Of a DNA stretch of 43,908 nt, positions 23,876 to 32,145 are shown piece after piece. Source of the stretch: Lachnospiraceae bacterium (GTDB lineage Bacteria; Bacillota; Clostridia; Lachnospirales; Lachnospiraceae); contig JAFWIM010000100.1 in the NCBI GenBank assembly GCA_017514845.1, forward strand, positions 1-43,908. Reading direction: 5' to 3'. A model generated the notes under the pieces. The model did not search any database. It was given only the letters and a program-made list of their open reading frames with translations, and was not told the origin of the DNA. The position numbers and the translations under genes were made by a program. The number at the start of each line of letters is the position of its first letter. The stretch's first letter is position 1.

Positions 23876-24733
23876 TTAAAACAGAGCCTTGCTGATTTCA
23901 CGAACGGGAAAATCGAGCCCGGTCCAGATCTTGAAGGACTCCGCGCCCTGATAGAGCAGCATGGGAAGTCCGTTTTCGGTATTACAGCCGCAGGAGGATG
24001 CCATCCGAAGAAGGCAGGTCTCGCGGGGATTGTAGATTGCGTCAAAGACATTGAGACCGGGACGGAAAAATGACGTGTCGGGGATCGGGGAAGCATCTTT
24101 ATACGAGACATCCTCCGAACTTTTTTTCATACCGACGCTCGTGGCATTTACGAGCAGGGAACTTTTCAAAATTTTCTCCCGAAGAGAATCTCTGTCGGAG
24201 AGAGCGTGGAAGCTTATGCGGGTGCTGTATTTGCCCGAAAGCTCATCCGAGATCCTTCTGACGCGGTCAAGTGAGGATATCCGGTTATAGAACACGAAAA
24301 TGCGGTCCGCACCCGCAAGTACGGTATCGATCAAAATCGCGGACGCGGCGCCCCCTGTGCCGAGCAGAGTGATTTTCTGTCCTGCGATTGGAAAACCGGC
24401 TTCTTCTGCCGCCCGCACAAAACCGCGGCCGTCAGTTGTATCCCCAATAAGTTTACCGTTCTCGACCTTGACCGTGTTCACGGAGCGGCCGATCCGGGCG
24501 GCCTCGGAGAGCTCGTCGCATAAGCCGCACATGGCTGTCTTGTCCGGCATGGTCACGTTCCAGCCGCAGGCACCGGAGGATACGAGCATTTTGACAGCCT
24601 CCGGGAGGGCGGCCTCGTCAGCCTCAAAGAGCCCGTATTCGGCCGAAAGACCTGTCAGGCGGAAGGCCAGATTGTGCATTTTCGGTGAGAAACTGTGGGA
24701 GATCGGGCTCCCGACAAGATAGTATTTCTGCAT
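23876..24733 (-). CDS. aroE: Shikimate dehydrogenase
   Basis: NADPH-dependent reduction of 3-dehydroshikimate to shikimate, step 4 of chorismate synthesis; 285 residues. Substrate domain: GSPISHSFSPKMHN and GWNVTMPDK with the catalytic Lys (the usual NVTxPxK). Nucleotide domain: LLGTGGAASAI, and NATSVGM near the C-terminus. The ATG at 24733 follows GGAGGAG; a longer frame to 24808 would enclose this site. It diverges from the fused aroD-aroK gene, so consecutive pathway steps share one intergenic region. Confidence 0.95.
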   Translation of the reverse strand: MQKYYLVGSPISHSFSPKMHNLAFRLTGLSAEYGLFEADEAALPEAVKMLVSSGACGWNVTMPDKTAMCGLCDELSEAARIGRSVNTVKVENGKLIGDTTDGRGFVRAAEEAGFPIAGQKITLLGTGGAASAILIDTVLAGADRIFVFYNRISSLDRVRRISDELSGKYSTRISFHALSDRDSLREKILKSSLLVNATSVGMKKSSEDVSYKDASPIPDTSFFRPGLNVFDAIYNPRETCLLRMASSCGCNTENGLPMLLYQGAESFKIWTGLDFPVREISKALF

Positions 24734-24831
24734 TATGTACTCCTCCTCGGACCGGAAAATCGAATTTAGCCCGCTTCGAAAGCGGGACCTTAACGGCGTG
24801 TTAATCATATCATAATAAGAGGAAAAGAAAA

Positions 24832-26121
24832 ATGTTTGAGGTTAGAAATATAACGTTCGGCGGCGCGATTCCTGCTATAGCCGTGCCTGTTGTCGGCCGG
24901 ATCGAGGCGGATATATGCACCGCGGCTGCCGAATCACGCGGCACGGCGGATCTAATAGAACTCCGCGCGGACGTGTTCGACGGGGTCTCTGACACCATGA
25001 GACTGCTCGATCTTCTTGCGGAAGTGAGAGGAATATTTGACGGGCCGATTCTGTTCACCCTGAGGTCAGAGCGCGAGGGGGGACAATTTGCCGCGGATCC
25101 GGAAGAATACCTGGATATTCTCAGGATCGCGATCTCAAGCGGCTGTATAGATCTCATCGATATCGAACTGGGGACCGGCAGCACCGCCGAAGCTTGTGAA
25201 TACGGCATATCCACTGCGCAAATGCTGGCGGAAGAAGCTCACAGCTTCGGTATCCGCGTCGTCATGTCGGAGCATGACTTTTCATCGACCCCATGCCGTG
25301 CTGATATTTACACGGCTATGGAGCGGATGCGAGATTGCGGGGCGGATATAGCCAAAGGAGCCTACATGCCGGTGAGAGAGGAGGATGTCGATGAAGTTCT
25401 GGCGGCAGGCCTCAGGGCGAAAGGCGAACTTGGAATCCCGACCATTCTCATCTCCATGGGTGAGGCAGGTCAAATGACCAGGACATACGGCGAAGTCTTC
25501 GGCTCGGCGGTGACTTTTGCGTGTATTGACGGGAGGGCAAGTGCCCCCGGCCAGCTGGAAGTCTCAGAAATGCGCAAAATCCTTTCTATGCGCCATGACC
25601 GGATGAGGGAGGCGGGAACACTGTTCCTCATCGGTTTCATGGGAGCGGGAAAATCCACCACTGCGGAGGAACTCGGGCGCATATGCGGACGGCGCGTGAT
25701 CGAAATGGACGAAGAGATAGAAAAACGGGAGGGCATGTCCATCCCGGAGATATTCGAGCGGTTCGGTGAGAAGTACTTCAGGGATATAGAGACGGAGTGC
25801 ATTAAATCGCTTGAGGCCGGGACCGGCTGCATTGTGTCGTGCGGCGGAGGAGCGGTTCTCCGGGCGAGAAATATCGTCTTAATGAAGAGCATCGGAAAGA
25901 TCCTGCTCCTCACAGCGTCGCCGGAGACCGTGTATCAGAGACTGCGAAGTGAGGCTGAAATAAGGCCGGTCCTTTCGGGGCGCTTTTCACCGGAAGGCAT
26001 ATTGCATTTGCAAAATGCCCGAAGAGAGTATTATGAGACGGCACAGGACATCACCGTCCCGACGGACGGCAGGACGGTGGAAGACATAGCGCGGGATATA
26101 CGGAGCCGGCTCAATTGGTGA
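24832..26121 (+). CDS. Fused 3-dehydroquinate dehydratase / shikimate kinase
   Basis: A 429-residue two-domain protein. Residues 1 to about 250 are a type I 3-dehydroquinate dehydratase: IELRADVFDGV, the catalytic His in SEHDFSSTP and the Schiff-base Lys in DIAKGAYMP. From about residue 262 comes a full shikimate kinase: GFMGAGKST, EMDEEIEKREG, FGEKYFRDIE, SCGGGAV, RPVLSGR and ARREYYETA. It thus carries steps 3 and 5 of the shikimate pathway, while step 4 (AroE) is encoded divergently next door. AGAGGAAAAG lies before the ATG. There is no sign of a frameshift or internal stop, so the fusion appears real. Confidence 0.93.
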   Translation: MFEVRNITFGGAIPAIAVPVVGRIEADICTAAAESRGTADLIELRADVFDGVSDTMRLLDLLAEVRGIFDGPILFTLRSEREGGQFAADPEEYLDILRIAISSGCIDLIDIELGTGSTAEACEYGISTAQMLAEEAHSFGIRVVMSEHDFSSTPCRADIYTAMERMRDCGADIAKGAYMPVREEDVDEVLAAGLRAKGELGIPTILISMGEAGQMTRTYGEVFGSAVTFACIDGRASAPGQLEVSEMRKILSMRHDRMREAGTLFLIGFMGAGKSTTAEELGRICGRRVIEMDEEIEKREGMSIPEIFERFGEKYFRDIETECIKSLEAGTGCIVSCGGGAVLRARNIVLMKSIGKILLLTASPETVYQRLRSEAEIRPVLSGRFSPEGILHLQNARREYYETAQDITVPTDGRTVEDIARDIRSRLNW

Positions 26122-26151
26122 CAAATAAGTTCCAAGAGACTAACAAACATC

Positions 26152-26180
26152 TTGCAAGCATTCTGTTTTTATTATAAAAT
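26152..26180 (+). promoter_or_regulatory. Promoter for efp
   Basis: TTGCAA (26152-26157) and TAAAAT (26175-26180) with a 17-nt spacer, 30 nt before the start codon. Confidence 0.65.
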
Positions 26181-26209
26181 GAGTTGTACACCATGAAGGA
26201 GGATTACAC

Positions 26210-26767
26210 ATGATATCAGCAGGTGATTTTAAAAACGGTTTAACTCTCGAAATCGACGGACAGGTCATGCAGATCGTTGAGTTCCAGCATGTAAAGCCTG
26301 GCAAAGGCGCTGCGTTTGTTCGTACAAAGATGAGAAATGTGATCAACGGCGGTGTCGTTGAGAAGACTTTCCGCCCTACAGAAAAGTTCCCGGCAGCAAG
26401 AATTGACCGCAAGGATCAGGAATATCTCTACAATGACGGAGACCTTTATTATTTCATGGATCCGGAGACATACGATCAGATCATGATCAATGCAGACGTA
26501 ATCGGCGACGCTATGAAGTTCGTCAAGCCGAATGACGTCGTCAAAGTATGCTCCTACAACGGCAATGTATTCAGCGTTGAGCCGCCTCTGTTCGTAGAGC
26601 TTGAGGTAACTGACACAGAGCCGGGATTTGCAGGCAACACAGCACAGGGCGCAACAAAGCCGGCAACAGTTGAGACCGGAGCAACAATTCAGGTTCCGCT
26701 CTTCGTAAGCATCGGCGATGTAGTCAAAATCGACACAAGATCATCTGAATATCTTTCAAGAGTATAA
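26210..26767 (+). CDS. efp: Elongation factor P
   Basis: Relieves ribosome stalling at polyproline stretches; 185 residues in three beta-barrel domains. The KOW-like N-terminus has [16 protein letters not shown], with Lys at the position that is modified in many species. The C-terminal signature is [22 protein letters not shown] precedes the ATG. Codon choice resembles ftsZ and suggests strong expression. It stands alone between a promoter and a terminator. Confidence 0.98.
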   Translation: MISAGDFKNGLTLEIDGQVMQIVEFQHVKPGKGAAFVRTKMRNVINGGVVEKTFRPTEKFPAARIDRKDQEYLYNDGDLYYFMDPETYDQIMINADVIGDAMKFVKPNDVVKVCSYNGNVFSVEPPLFVELEVTDTEPGFAGNTAQGATKPATVETGATIQVPLFVSIGDVVKIDTRSSEYLSRV

Positions 26768-26774
26768 ATACGAG

Positions 26775-26808
26775 GCCTTCCCGAAATTCGGGAAGGCTTC
26801 TTAATTTT
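26775..26808 (+). terminator. Terminator after efp
   Basis: GCCTTCCCGAA pairs with TTCGGGAAGGC (26775-26797), followed by the T-rich TTCTTAATTTT. Confidence 0.85.
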
Positions 26809-26920
26809 CTGCCATTATTTTTTACCATGTATCATTCCCTCGTCTTTCGCGTTTCTCCGGCGGACAGAACGCCTGGTGTGTTCTGCGCAAGTTCCCGAAT
26901 TAATTAAAAAGGAGAAATAT

Positions 26921-27814
26921 ATGAACTACGAGGATTTTAAAGCACGGATCTACAGTATGGTGAGAGAGGAGTTCGACAGTGACACGGAAGTGACTCTCAA
27001 ACCGGTCAGAAAGAACAACGGAGTGGTCCTGGATGGGATTACGATCATGCCCGAGGGCAGCTGTATCGCTCCCACGATCTACATCAATCAGTATTACGAG
27101 CGCTACAGGGAGGGGCTCTCTCTGGAGGCGATCGTGAGAATCATTCTGGAGGAGAACAGACACTATTCGTTTGATTATCCGCTCGATGTGGATGAGTTCC
27201 TTAAGTATGACAGACTGAAAGAACGGATACGATTCCGGCTGGTCAATTACTCTATGAATGAGGAGCTGCTTTCGGATGTTCCGTATGTGAAGTTCCTTGA
27301 TCTGGCAAAAATCTATTATTACGAGATTCGCGACAGGCGCTTTCCGTCCGCCTTCTGTACGATCAGGCATTCGGACCTTCTGCGGTGGGAGATCACCGGA
27401 GAGGAGCTTGATAAAATCGCGGATGCCAATATGCAGAGATTTGAGCCTCCGAGGATCTACACGATGCGGGAAATGGTGGATATTCTTGCCAATGGCTCGC
27501 AGAATGCCCGTGAGGTACCTGACCCGGTGGTGCCTATGTACATTCTGACAAGTGAGAGCCGCTGCTTCGGTGCTTCGGCCATGCTGTATGATCATGTATT
27601 CGGCGAATTTGAGGGGCTGATCAGGGAAGATCTGTTTGTTCTTCCGAGCAGTGTCCACGAGGTCATCGTGACGCCCGCGTCCGGAGGATTCTCCGGGTTC
27701 GAGCTTGAACGCATGGTCACCGAGATTAATAAAGAGTGTGTCCCCGATTATGAAGTGCTCTCGAATCGCGTTTACTTTTATGACAGGGAGAAGGACGAAC
27801 TGAGATTGTTCTGA
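26921..27814 (+). CDS. DUF5688 family protein
   Basis: A 297-residue protein of unknown function. The opening (NYEDFKARIYSMV, then VRKNNGVVLDGITIMPEG and IAPTIYINQYYERY) matches DUF5688 proteins as I know them from Lachnospiraceae, where several copies per genome occur. No signal peptide or membrane segment is seen, so it is probably cytoplasmic. The start at 26921 follows AAAAGGAG. It is preceded by the efp terminator and followed by palindromes and tRNA genes, so it is monocistronic. Confidence 0.75.
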   Translation: MNYEDFKARIYSMVREEFDSDTEVTLKPVRKNNGVVLDGITIMPEGSCIAPTIYINQYYERYREGLSLEAIVRIILEENRHYSFDYPLDVDEFLKYDRLKERIRFRLVNYSMNEELLSDVPYVKFLDLAKIYYYEIRDRRFPSAFCTIRHSDLLRWEITGEELDKIADANMQRFEPPRIYTMREMVDILANGSQNAREVPDPVVPMYILTSESRCFGASAMLYDHVFGEFEGLIREDLFVLPSSVHEVIVTPASGGFSGFELERMVTEINKECVPDYEVLSNRVYFYDREKDELRLF

Positions 27815-27895
27815 TTGGTCCTTTGTCTGCTGTGTCCGGCCCATGCCAAAAAAGTGAAGAGACACGGCGCTCTGGCGCCGCACACGTCGCGACAG

Positions 27896-27911
27896 GAACG
27901 CCATGGCGTTC
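27896..27911. repeat. Perfect 16-bp palindrome
   Basis: GAACGCCATGGCGTTC follows another small hairpin, GGCGC-TCT-GGCGCC at 27866-27878, between the DUF5688 gene and the tRNA pair. The T-tract after it is poor. It may act with the hairpin at 27920-27949 in ending the DUF5688 transcript. Confidence 0.5.
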
Positions 27912-27919
27912 TTGAAGTC

Positions 27920-27949
27920 AAAAAAGACTGCCTTCGTCGGCAGTCTTTT
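27920..27949. terminator. Terminator after tRNA-Arg, bidirectional
   Basis: AAAAGACTGCC (27922-27932) pairs with GGCAGTCTTTT (27939-27949). On the minus strand it is followed by TTTTTTGA 4 nt past the tRNA-Arg 3' end; on the plus strand it can end the DUF5688 message. Confidence 0.88.
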
Positions 27950-27952
27950 CTA

Positions 27953-28024
27953 TGCGTCTGACAGGAGTCGAACCCGCGCACCTGGAACCGGAATCCAGTG
28001 CTCTATCCACTGAGCTACAGACGC
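27953..28024 (-). tRNA. tRNA-Arg (CCG)
   Basis: 72 nt; acceptor GCGTCTG/CAGACGC, discriminator A, no encoded CCA. Anticodon stem CTGGA/TCCAG with loop TTCCGGT gives anticodon CCG (codon CGG). The D-arm GCTCAGTGGATAGAGC and T-loop TTCGACT are standard. Confidence 0.93.
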
Positions 28025-28026
28025 AG

Positions 28027-28058
28027 CTATAAAACAGCCCGCCAAAAGGCAGGCTGTT
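28027..28058 (-). terminator. Terminator-like hairpin between tRNA-Ala and tRNA-Arg
   Basis: On the minus strand AACAGCCTGCC-TTTT-GGCGGGCTGTT (one G-U pair) is followed by TTTTATAG, directly after tRNA-Ala. tRNA-Arg lies just beyond with no obvious promoter of its own, so it may depend on read-through. Confidence 0.75.
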
Positions 28059-28060
28059 CA

Positions 28061-28132
28061 TGGAGATAATGAGATTCGAACTCACGGCCTTTCGGATGCG
28101 AACCGAACGCTCTCCCACTGAGCTATATCCCC
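28061..28132 (-). tRNA. tRNA-Ala (CGC)
   Basis: 72 nt; acceptor GGGGATA/TATCTCC carries the G3-U70 wobble that identifies alanine tRNAs. Anticodon stem TTCGG/CCGAA with loop TTCGCAT gives CGC (codon GCG). Discriminator A, no encoded CCA. Confidence 0.93.
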
Positions 28133-28142
28133 ATCACAGGAT

Positions 28143-28171
28143 ATATTACATCTTTCGAACAATTTAATCAA
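28143..28171 (-). promoter_or_regulatory. Promoter for tRNA-Ala (minus strand)
   Basis: On the minus strand TTGATT (28166-28171) and TAATAT (28143-28148), 17-nt spacer, about 10 nt before the tRNA. Confidence 0.8.
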
Positions 28172-28272
28172 GGGTAATTTTCAATTGTGCCACATAATTC
28201 AGACATAATTCAGACAGAATGCAGTCCGGCATGTCTTAATTATTTCCGTGTAGCAGGAGATGAGCGGCTTTG

Positions 28273-28301
28273 TTGCAAAAGAAAACTATATATGGTAATA
28301 T
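28273..28301 (+). promoter_or_regulatory. Promoter for SH3-domain protein gene
   Basis: TTGCAA (28273-28278) and TAATAT (28296-28301) with a 17-nt spacer and an extended TGG before the -10 box. Confidence 0.75.
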
Positions 28302-28352
28302 AGCGATGTATTATGTGTCGTTCATACTATATATGACATGAGGAGGCAGAAA

Positions 28353-29438
28353 TTGGATAATTTCAGAGAATGGGTCTCTGACAATCTCCGCTATATCATG
28401 CTGATCTGCGCAATCGCAGTCGTCTGCATAGGAATTTTCTTTGGCGTGCGCGCGATCACAGGCAGAATGTCAGCCGGCAATTCCGGTGCGGAGAACACGG
28501 GGGCAGCCGCTGTGGCGACCGGCATCCCGGCGGAAGAGATCGAATCAGGTGCATCATTGGCTGAGTCCGCCGCGACTCTGCAGGAGAACAAGATCCCTGA
28601 GGTATCGGGTCTTGTCACAACATACTACATGGCGCTCAACAGCAAGAACGTCGAGAGCGTGAGAGCGATTTCCGACAATCTCTCTGATCAGGATGTGAAG
28701 GATATCGAGAATTCCGAGACCGAGTACTCGGATATCAAGTCCTATATTAAACAGGGACCAGAGAAGGATGATTCGAGTTACGTGGTATATGCGTCCTACG
28801 AGTACATCAATCCCAGTCTCTACGTGAAGCATCCGGGTCTTTCCTGGCTGTATGTGAAGAGAAATGATGCCGGAGAGTATAAAATCATCGTCGACGCGTC
28901 CTCGGATGAGAAACTGACCGCGTATGTGAACGAGATCTCCGCGGAGGCGGACGTGAAGGCGCTGGTCGATGAGATCACGGAAGCGTCAAAGAAGGCCGAC
29001 GCCGATGAGCAGGCCGCCGCGGAAGCCGCGGGCACTGCGCAGGCTGATGCCGGTGAGACCGAATCAGCTGCTCCTGAGTCACCGACCCCGGAGGCGGAGG
29101 AGACGCCGAAGGAGGAGACTGCGGGTGCTGAGGAAGCTGAGCAGGCACCTGCCGCTCCGGAAGAGAGCGAGGAGGAAGGTCAGGAAGAGGACACCGAGTC
29201 GGAAGAGAGTCTGGGTTACAATAATGAATTCCCGGACGACGGAGCACCTGAACACAGTGCTGTGATCGGCTCTACCTGCAATCTCAGAGCAGGAGCGGGC
29301 TACAATTACAAGGTCGTCACAGTGCTTGAGCAGGGGACGCCCATCACTGTCATCGGAGAGGTCTCGAAGGGCTGGTATCACATCTCCTGTGAGGCCGGCG
29401 AAGGCTATATCGGGACCAGGTTCGTCGACTTCGGGTGA
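28353..29438 (+). CDS. Membrane-anchored protein with C-terminal SH3 domain
   Basis: A 361-residue protein with a short cytoplasmic start, one membrane segment (YIMLICAIAVVCIGIFFGV, about residues 13-31), an extracytoplasmic domain (about 80-205) and a low-complexity Ala/Glu stretch (about 205-295). The C-terminal bacterial SH3 domain runs through GSTCNLRAGAGYNYKVV to GEGYIGTRFVDFG. Such SH3 domains usually bind cell-wall peptides. The start is taken as TTG at 28353 because AGGAGG (28341-28346) lies 6 nt before it and between it and the ATG at 28338. It faces a wall-binding deacetylase across a long hairpin, suggesting an envelope role; no catalytic motif is seen. Confidence 0.8.
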   Translation: MDNFREWVSDNLRYIMLICAIAVVCIGIFFGVRAITGRMSAGNSGAENTGAAAVATGIPAEEIESGASLAESAATLQENKIPEVSGLVTTYYMALNSKNVESVRAISDNLSDQDVKDIENSETEYSDIKSYIKQGPEKDDSSYVVYASYEYINPSLYVKHPGLSWLYVKRNDAGEYKIIVDASSDEKLTAYVNEISAEADVKALVDEITEASKKADADEQAAAEAAGTAQADAGETESAAPESPTPEAEETPKEETAGAEEAEQAPAAPEESEEEGQEEDTESEESLGYNNEFPDDGAPEHSAVIGSTCNLRAGAGYNYKVVTVLEQGTPITVIGEVSKGWYHISCEAGEGYIGTRFVDFG

Positions 29439-29472
29439 TGAGCCGTAAAGTACAGGATTTCGAGCATAACTA

Positions 29473-29576
29473 AAGGGGCTGCCGCATTGAGACGAGCCAC
29501 CGCTGTATATGGCAGATATTATTTGCAGATGTCTGCCATATACAGTGAGGACGCCGTCTCGATGCGACAGCCCCTT
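29473..29576. terminator. Very long hairpin between convergent genes
   Basis: A near-perfect inverted repeat of 104 nt: AAGGGGCTG, GCATTGAGACG and CTGTATATGGCAGA on the left pair in order with TCTGCCATATACAG, CGTCTCGATGC and CAGCCCCTT on the right, around a 15-nt loop. The stem is over 40 bp, far longer than a normal terminator. TATCATATTTTT follows on the plus strand. It may terminate both convergent genes, or be a palindromic repeat that happens to serve this. Confidence 0.75.
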
Positions 29577-29586
29577 ATCATATTTT

Positions 29587-31116
29587 TCAGTTAAGTCTCC
29601 CGTAGGATATGCCGGATCTCAGAGTGTAGCCGCGCGCCGAGGCGAGCTCGCTCACCGTGACCAAACGGTAGCCCCTCTCCAGAAGAGCCGGAATAAGCAT
29701 CTGGGCAGCAATATAAGACTGCTCATAAATCTCATGCATCAATATGATATCTCCGTCCTGTACACTGTTCATCACGGTGTCATAGGTGATCTGAGCATTT
29801 TTATGGGACCAGTCCAGTGTGTCGATTGACCACATGATCATGGGCATTCCGAAGGAATTGGCTATGACCAGATCGTTGTAGCCGCCGCCCGGTGGGCGGA
29901 AAAGCGTTGGATTCGAACCGGTCACGGAGCGTATCGCGTCGTTGGTCCTTGATATCTCCGAGGCGATCTGATCTGCCGTGAGGTGAGTCAGGGTCTTGTG
30001 ATCCCATGAGTGATTGCCCTGCTCCATGCCCATATCGTGCTCCCGCTTCACTGCGGACGCGAAATCCGAGACCTGAGAGCCGATCATAAAGAAAGTGGCT
30101 TTGGCATTGTACTGGCGGAGCAGATCAAGGATCCGGTCCGTGTATTCGCCGGGACCGTCGTCGAATGTCAGCGCGACCATGGGAGCGCTGTCATATTCCC
30201 GACCGGGATCGTACTTGCCGTTATCATCGAACCAGCACCATTTACCGTCCAGGTTCTTCCAGCCTTTTGCGGCATTTCCGTCGCCGTCGAAGTAGTATCT
30301 GGAATCGCCCGACTCGACCCATCCGGTCTGCATGACTCCCTTTGAGTCGAAATAGTGCATGATGCCGTCGACCGCGATAAGTCCTGTCTGCATGACACCG
30401 TCACCGTCCATGTAGTAGGTGCTGCCGTCCACAGTCAGAAGACCTGTCTTTCTGGCTCCGTCGTCCCCGAGATAATATGTCTTATCGTCGAGAGCCAGCC
30501 AGCCCGTCTGAACTGTACCGGTGTCGTCCGCGTAGTAGGTGACATCACTATCCGTGATCCAGCCGGTCTCGAGCCTGCCGTCTTCACCGAGATGGTACCG
30601 CTTTTCGTCAAGTTCCAGCCATCCGGTCTGCATCGCGCCGTAATCATCGAAGTAGTAGCGGCCTCCGTCGTCATCGGTGTACCAGCCGGTCACCGGTGTT
30701 CCGTCTCCGCCGAGGCGGTAGGTAACATTATTGTCGTCCGTAGCCCATGTATCCGTATGCTTCTGACCTGTGATGTCGAAGTAATAGAGCTTGTCGTCCA
30801 CTGAGACCCATCCGGTCGACATATATCCGTGGTTGTTAAAGTAGTAGTCATGTCCGTCGATCGTGTACCAGGTCGAGACCGGGCTCGGACCTTCATCCGG
30901 CGTGTAATGCCAGCCGTTGATGTCGACAGCCCATCCGGTCCGATACCCCTCGTAGATCGGGGTCCGGGTCCTGTGTTTAGGAGTCGGATACTTTACATTC
31001 AGGTAAGCGCAAAACGTGAGCAGACAGATCAGAATCGGCATCATTCCGACGATACAGATAAGTGCTTCAAGTTTTCTTGTCTTCAATCGCAATTCTCTGC
31101 GCTCTGCTTTAGTCAA
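29587..31116 (-). CDS. Cell-wall-binding-repeat polysaccharide deacetylase (NodB family)
   Basis: A 509-residue surface enzyme. A basic N-terminus precedes one membrane segment (about residues 17-38, ALICIVGMMPILICLLTF). Roughly a dozen glucan/choline-type wall-binding repeats of about 20 residues follow (about 55-315; recurring GW..D..YYF...G.MQTG pattern). The NodB catalytic domain comes last (about 320-490). Deacetylase motifs are complete: TFDDGP, NHSWDH (metal histidines), RPPGGGY, DTLDW and ILMHE. It likely removes acetyl groups from peptidoglycan or another glycan. The start is TTG at 31116 with GGGGG 6-7 nt upstream. Confidence 0.92.
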   Translation of the reverse strand: MTKAERRELRLKTRKLEALICIVGMMPILICLLTFCAYLNVKYPTPKHRTRTPIYEGYRTGWAVDINGWHYTPDEGPSPVSTWYTIDGHDYYFNNHGYMSTGWVSVDDKLYYFDITGQKHTDTWATDDNNVTYRLGGDGTPVTGWYTDDDGGRYYFDDYGAMQTGWLELDEKRYHLGEDGRLETGWITDSDVTYYADDTGTVQTGWLALDDKTYYLGDDGARKTGLLTVDGSTYYMDGDGVMQTGLIAVDGIMHYFDSKGVMQTGWVESGDSRYYFDGDGNAAKGWKNLDGKWCWFDDNGKYDPGREYDSAPMVALTFDDGPGEYTDRILDLLRQYNAKATFFMIGSQVSDFASAVKREHDMGMEQGNHSWDHKTLTHLTADQIASEISRTNDAIRSVTGSNPTLFRPPGGGYNDLVIANSFGMPMIMWSIDTLDWSHKNAQITYDTVMNSVQDGDIILMHEIYEQSYIAAQMLIPALLERGYRLVTVSELASARGYTLRSGISYGRLN

Positions 31117-31148
31117 TATATGCCCCCATTATTTTTCTATATTTGAAA

Positions 31149-31176
31149 ATGATACCACTTTTCTTCTTTAATTCAA
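31149..31176 (-). promoter_or_regulatory. Promoter for the deacetylase gene (minus strand)
   Basis: On the minus strand TTGAAT (31171-31176) and TATCAT (31149-31154) with a 16-nt spacer and an extended TGG. Confidence 0.6.
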
Positions 31177-31302
31177 GTCCTGAAAATGATATGATAGAAC
31201 CAATCTGTGCCTTTGTACGAAGCTCCCGCAGCCGGGAGCGGGCTGCACGGTATGGCGCCGGCGCGGAGCAGACAGATAAAGTACGATTTTAGCAGGACGA
31301 GA

Positions 31303-32145
31303 ATGAATCAGGAAAGTATTCGATTAAATAAATATATCAGTGCCTCGGGATTCTGCTCCCGCAGGGAAGCCGACCGCCTCATTGAAGCCGGTTCCGTGAC
31401 GATCGTAAAGAGCGGAGAGGGGCAGGCGGTCCCCGCGAGGATAGGAGAGCAGGTGTGTCCGGGAGACCGCGTCTTTGTGAACGGGCACGAGGTTGCTGCC
31501 GAAAAGCAGGAGAAGCTCTACTACATGCTGAACAAGCCCAGGGGAATCATATGCACGGGTGATCGGCATATCAAGGACAACGTCATCGATTTCGCGGGTC
31601 TTACACAGTATATCTCCTACGCCGGAAGGCTCGACCGGGATTCGACCGGTCTTGTGCTGTTGACCAACGACGGCGAACTGAACGACAGGATCATGCGCGC
31701 TTCCAACTATCATGAGAAGGAATACATCGTGAAGGTGGATAAAGTACTGACGCCCGAGTTCATCATAGCCATGCAGAACGGTATGGAGATTGTTCTTGAT
31801 GATGATCGTCATCTTACCAATGAGATAGACAGAAAGGGCAGACGGAAGGGGACCGTTGTGAAGACACGGCCCTGCCGGGTCCGCCGTTTGAATAAAAATG
31901 AATTTTCTATTATCCTGACCCAGGGGTATAACCGGCAGATCAGACGAATGTGCCTGTCAAGAGGCTATTCGGTGCTGGAAATAAAGAGAGTCCGCATCAT
32001 GAATCTTCTCCTCGGCGATCTAAGGGAGGGGGCTCTGAGACCTCTTAGCGGTGAGGAGATCACGGAACTGAGACGACTGGCCATGAGACCGGGTAACGAC
32101 CGGAGGCCGGGGGCATATAAAGGCAGACGAGGTCATGCTCAATGA
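31303..32145 (+). CDS. RsuA-family pseudouridine synthase (RluB/RluF-like)
   Basis: Isomerises a uridine in rRNA (23S for the RluB/RluF group); 280 residues. An N-terminal S4 RNA-binding domain (IRLNKYISASGFCSRREADRL) precedes the catalytic domain with the active-site Asp in GRLDRDSTGLVLLTNDG and the YNRQIRRMC signature. The C-terminus is a basic tail (GNDRRPGAYKGRRG). RluF is favoured slightly over RluB by general likeness, but the target base is not certain. The start at 31303 has only a weak site (AGGACGAG); the frame is open upstream to 31207 but lacks similarity there. It overlaps ligA by ATGA. Confidence 0.88.
   Translation: MNQESIRLNKYISASGFCSRREADRLIEAGSVTIVKSGEGQAVPARIGEQVCPGDRVFVNGHEVAAEKQEKLYYMLNKPRGIICTGDRHIKDNVIDFAGLTQYISYAGRLDRDSTGLVLLTNDGELNDRIMRASNYHEKEYIVKVDKVLTPEFIIAMQNGMEIVLDDDRHLTNEIDRKGRRKGTVVKTRPCRVRRLNKNEFSIILTQGYNRQIRRMCLSRGYSVLEIKRVRIMNLLLGDLREGALRPLSGEEITELRRLAMRPGNDRRPGAYKGRRGHAQ

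Noticed and set aside
23789-24073. 94-codon plus-strand frame after the kinase-like gene
   Set aside because: It runs through the bidirectional terminator and the antisense of aroE and has no recognisable motif.
26900-27904. 334-codon minus-strand frame opposite the DUF5688 gene
   Set aside because: No start signal or motif; the plus-strand gene has a proper ribosome site and family-like opening.
28969-29265. Arg/Pro-rich frame inside the SH3 protein gene
   Set aside because: It is the +1 frame of the Ala/Glu low-complexity segment, not a gene.
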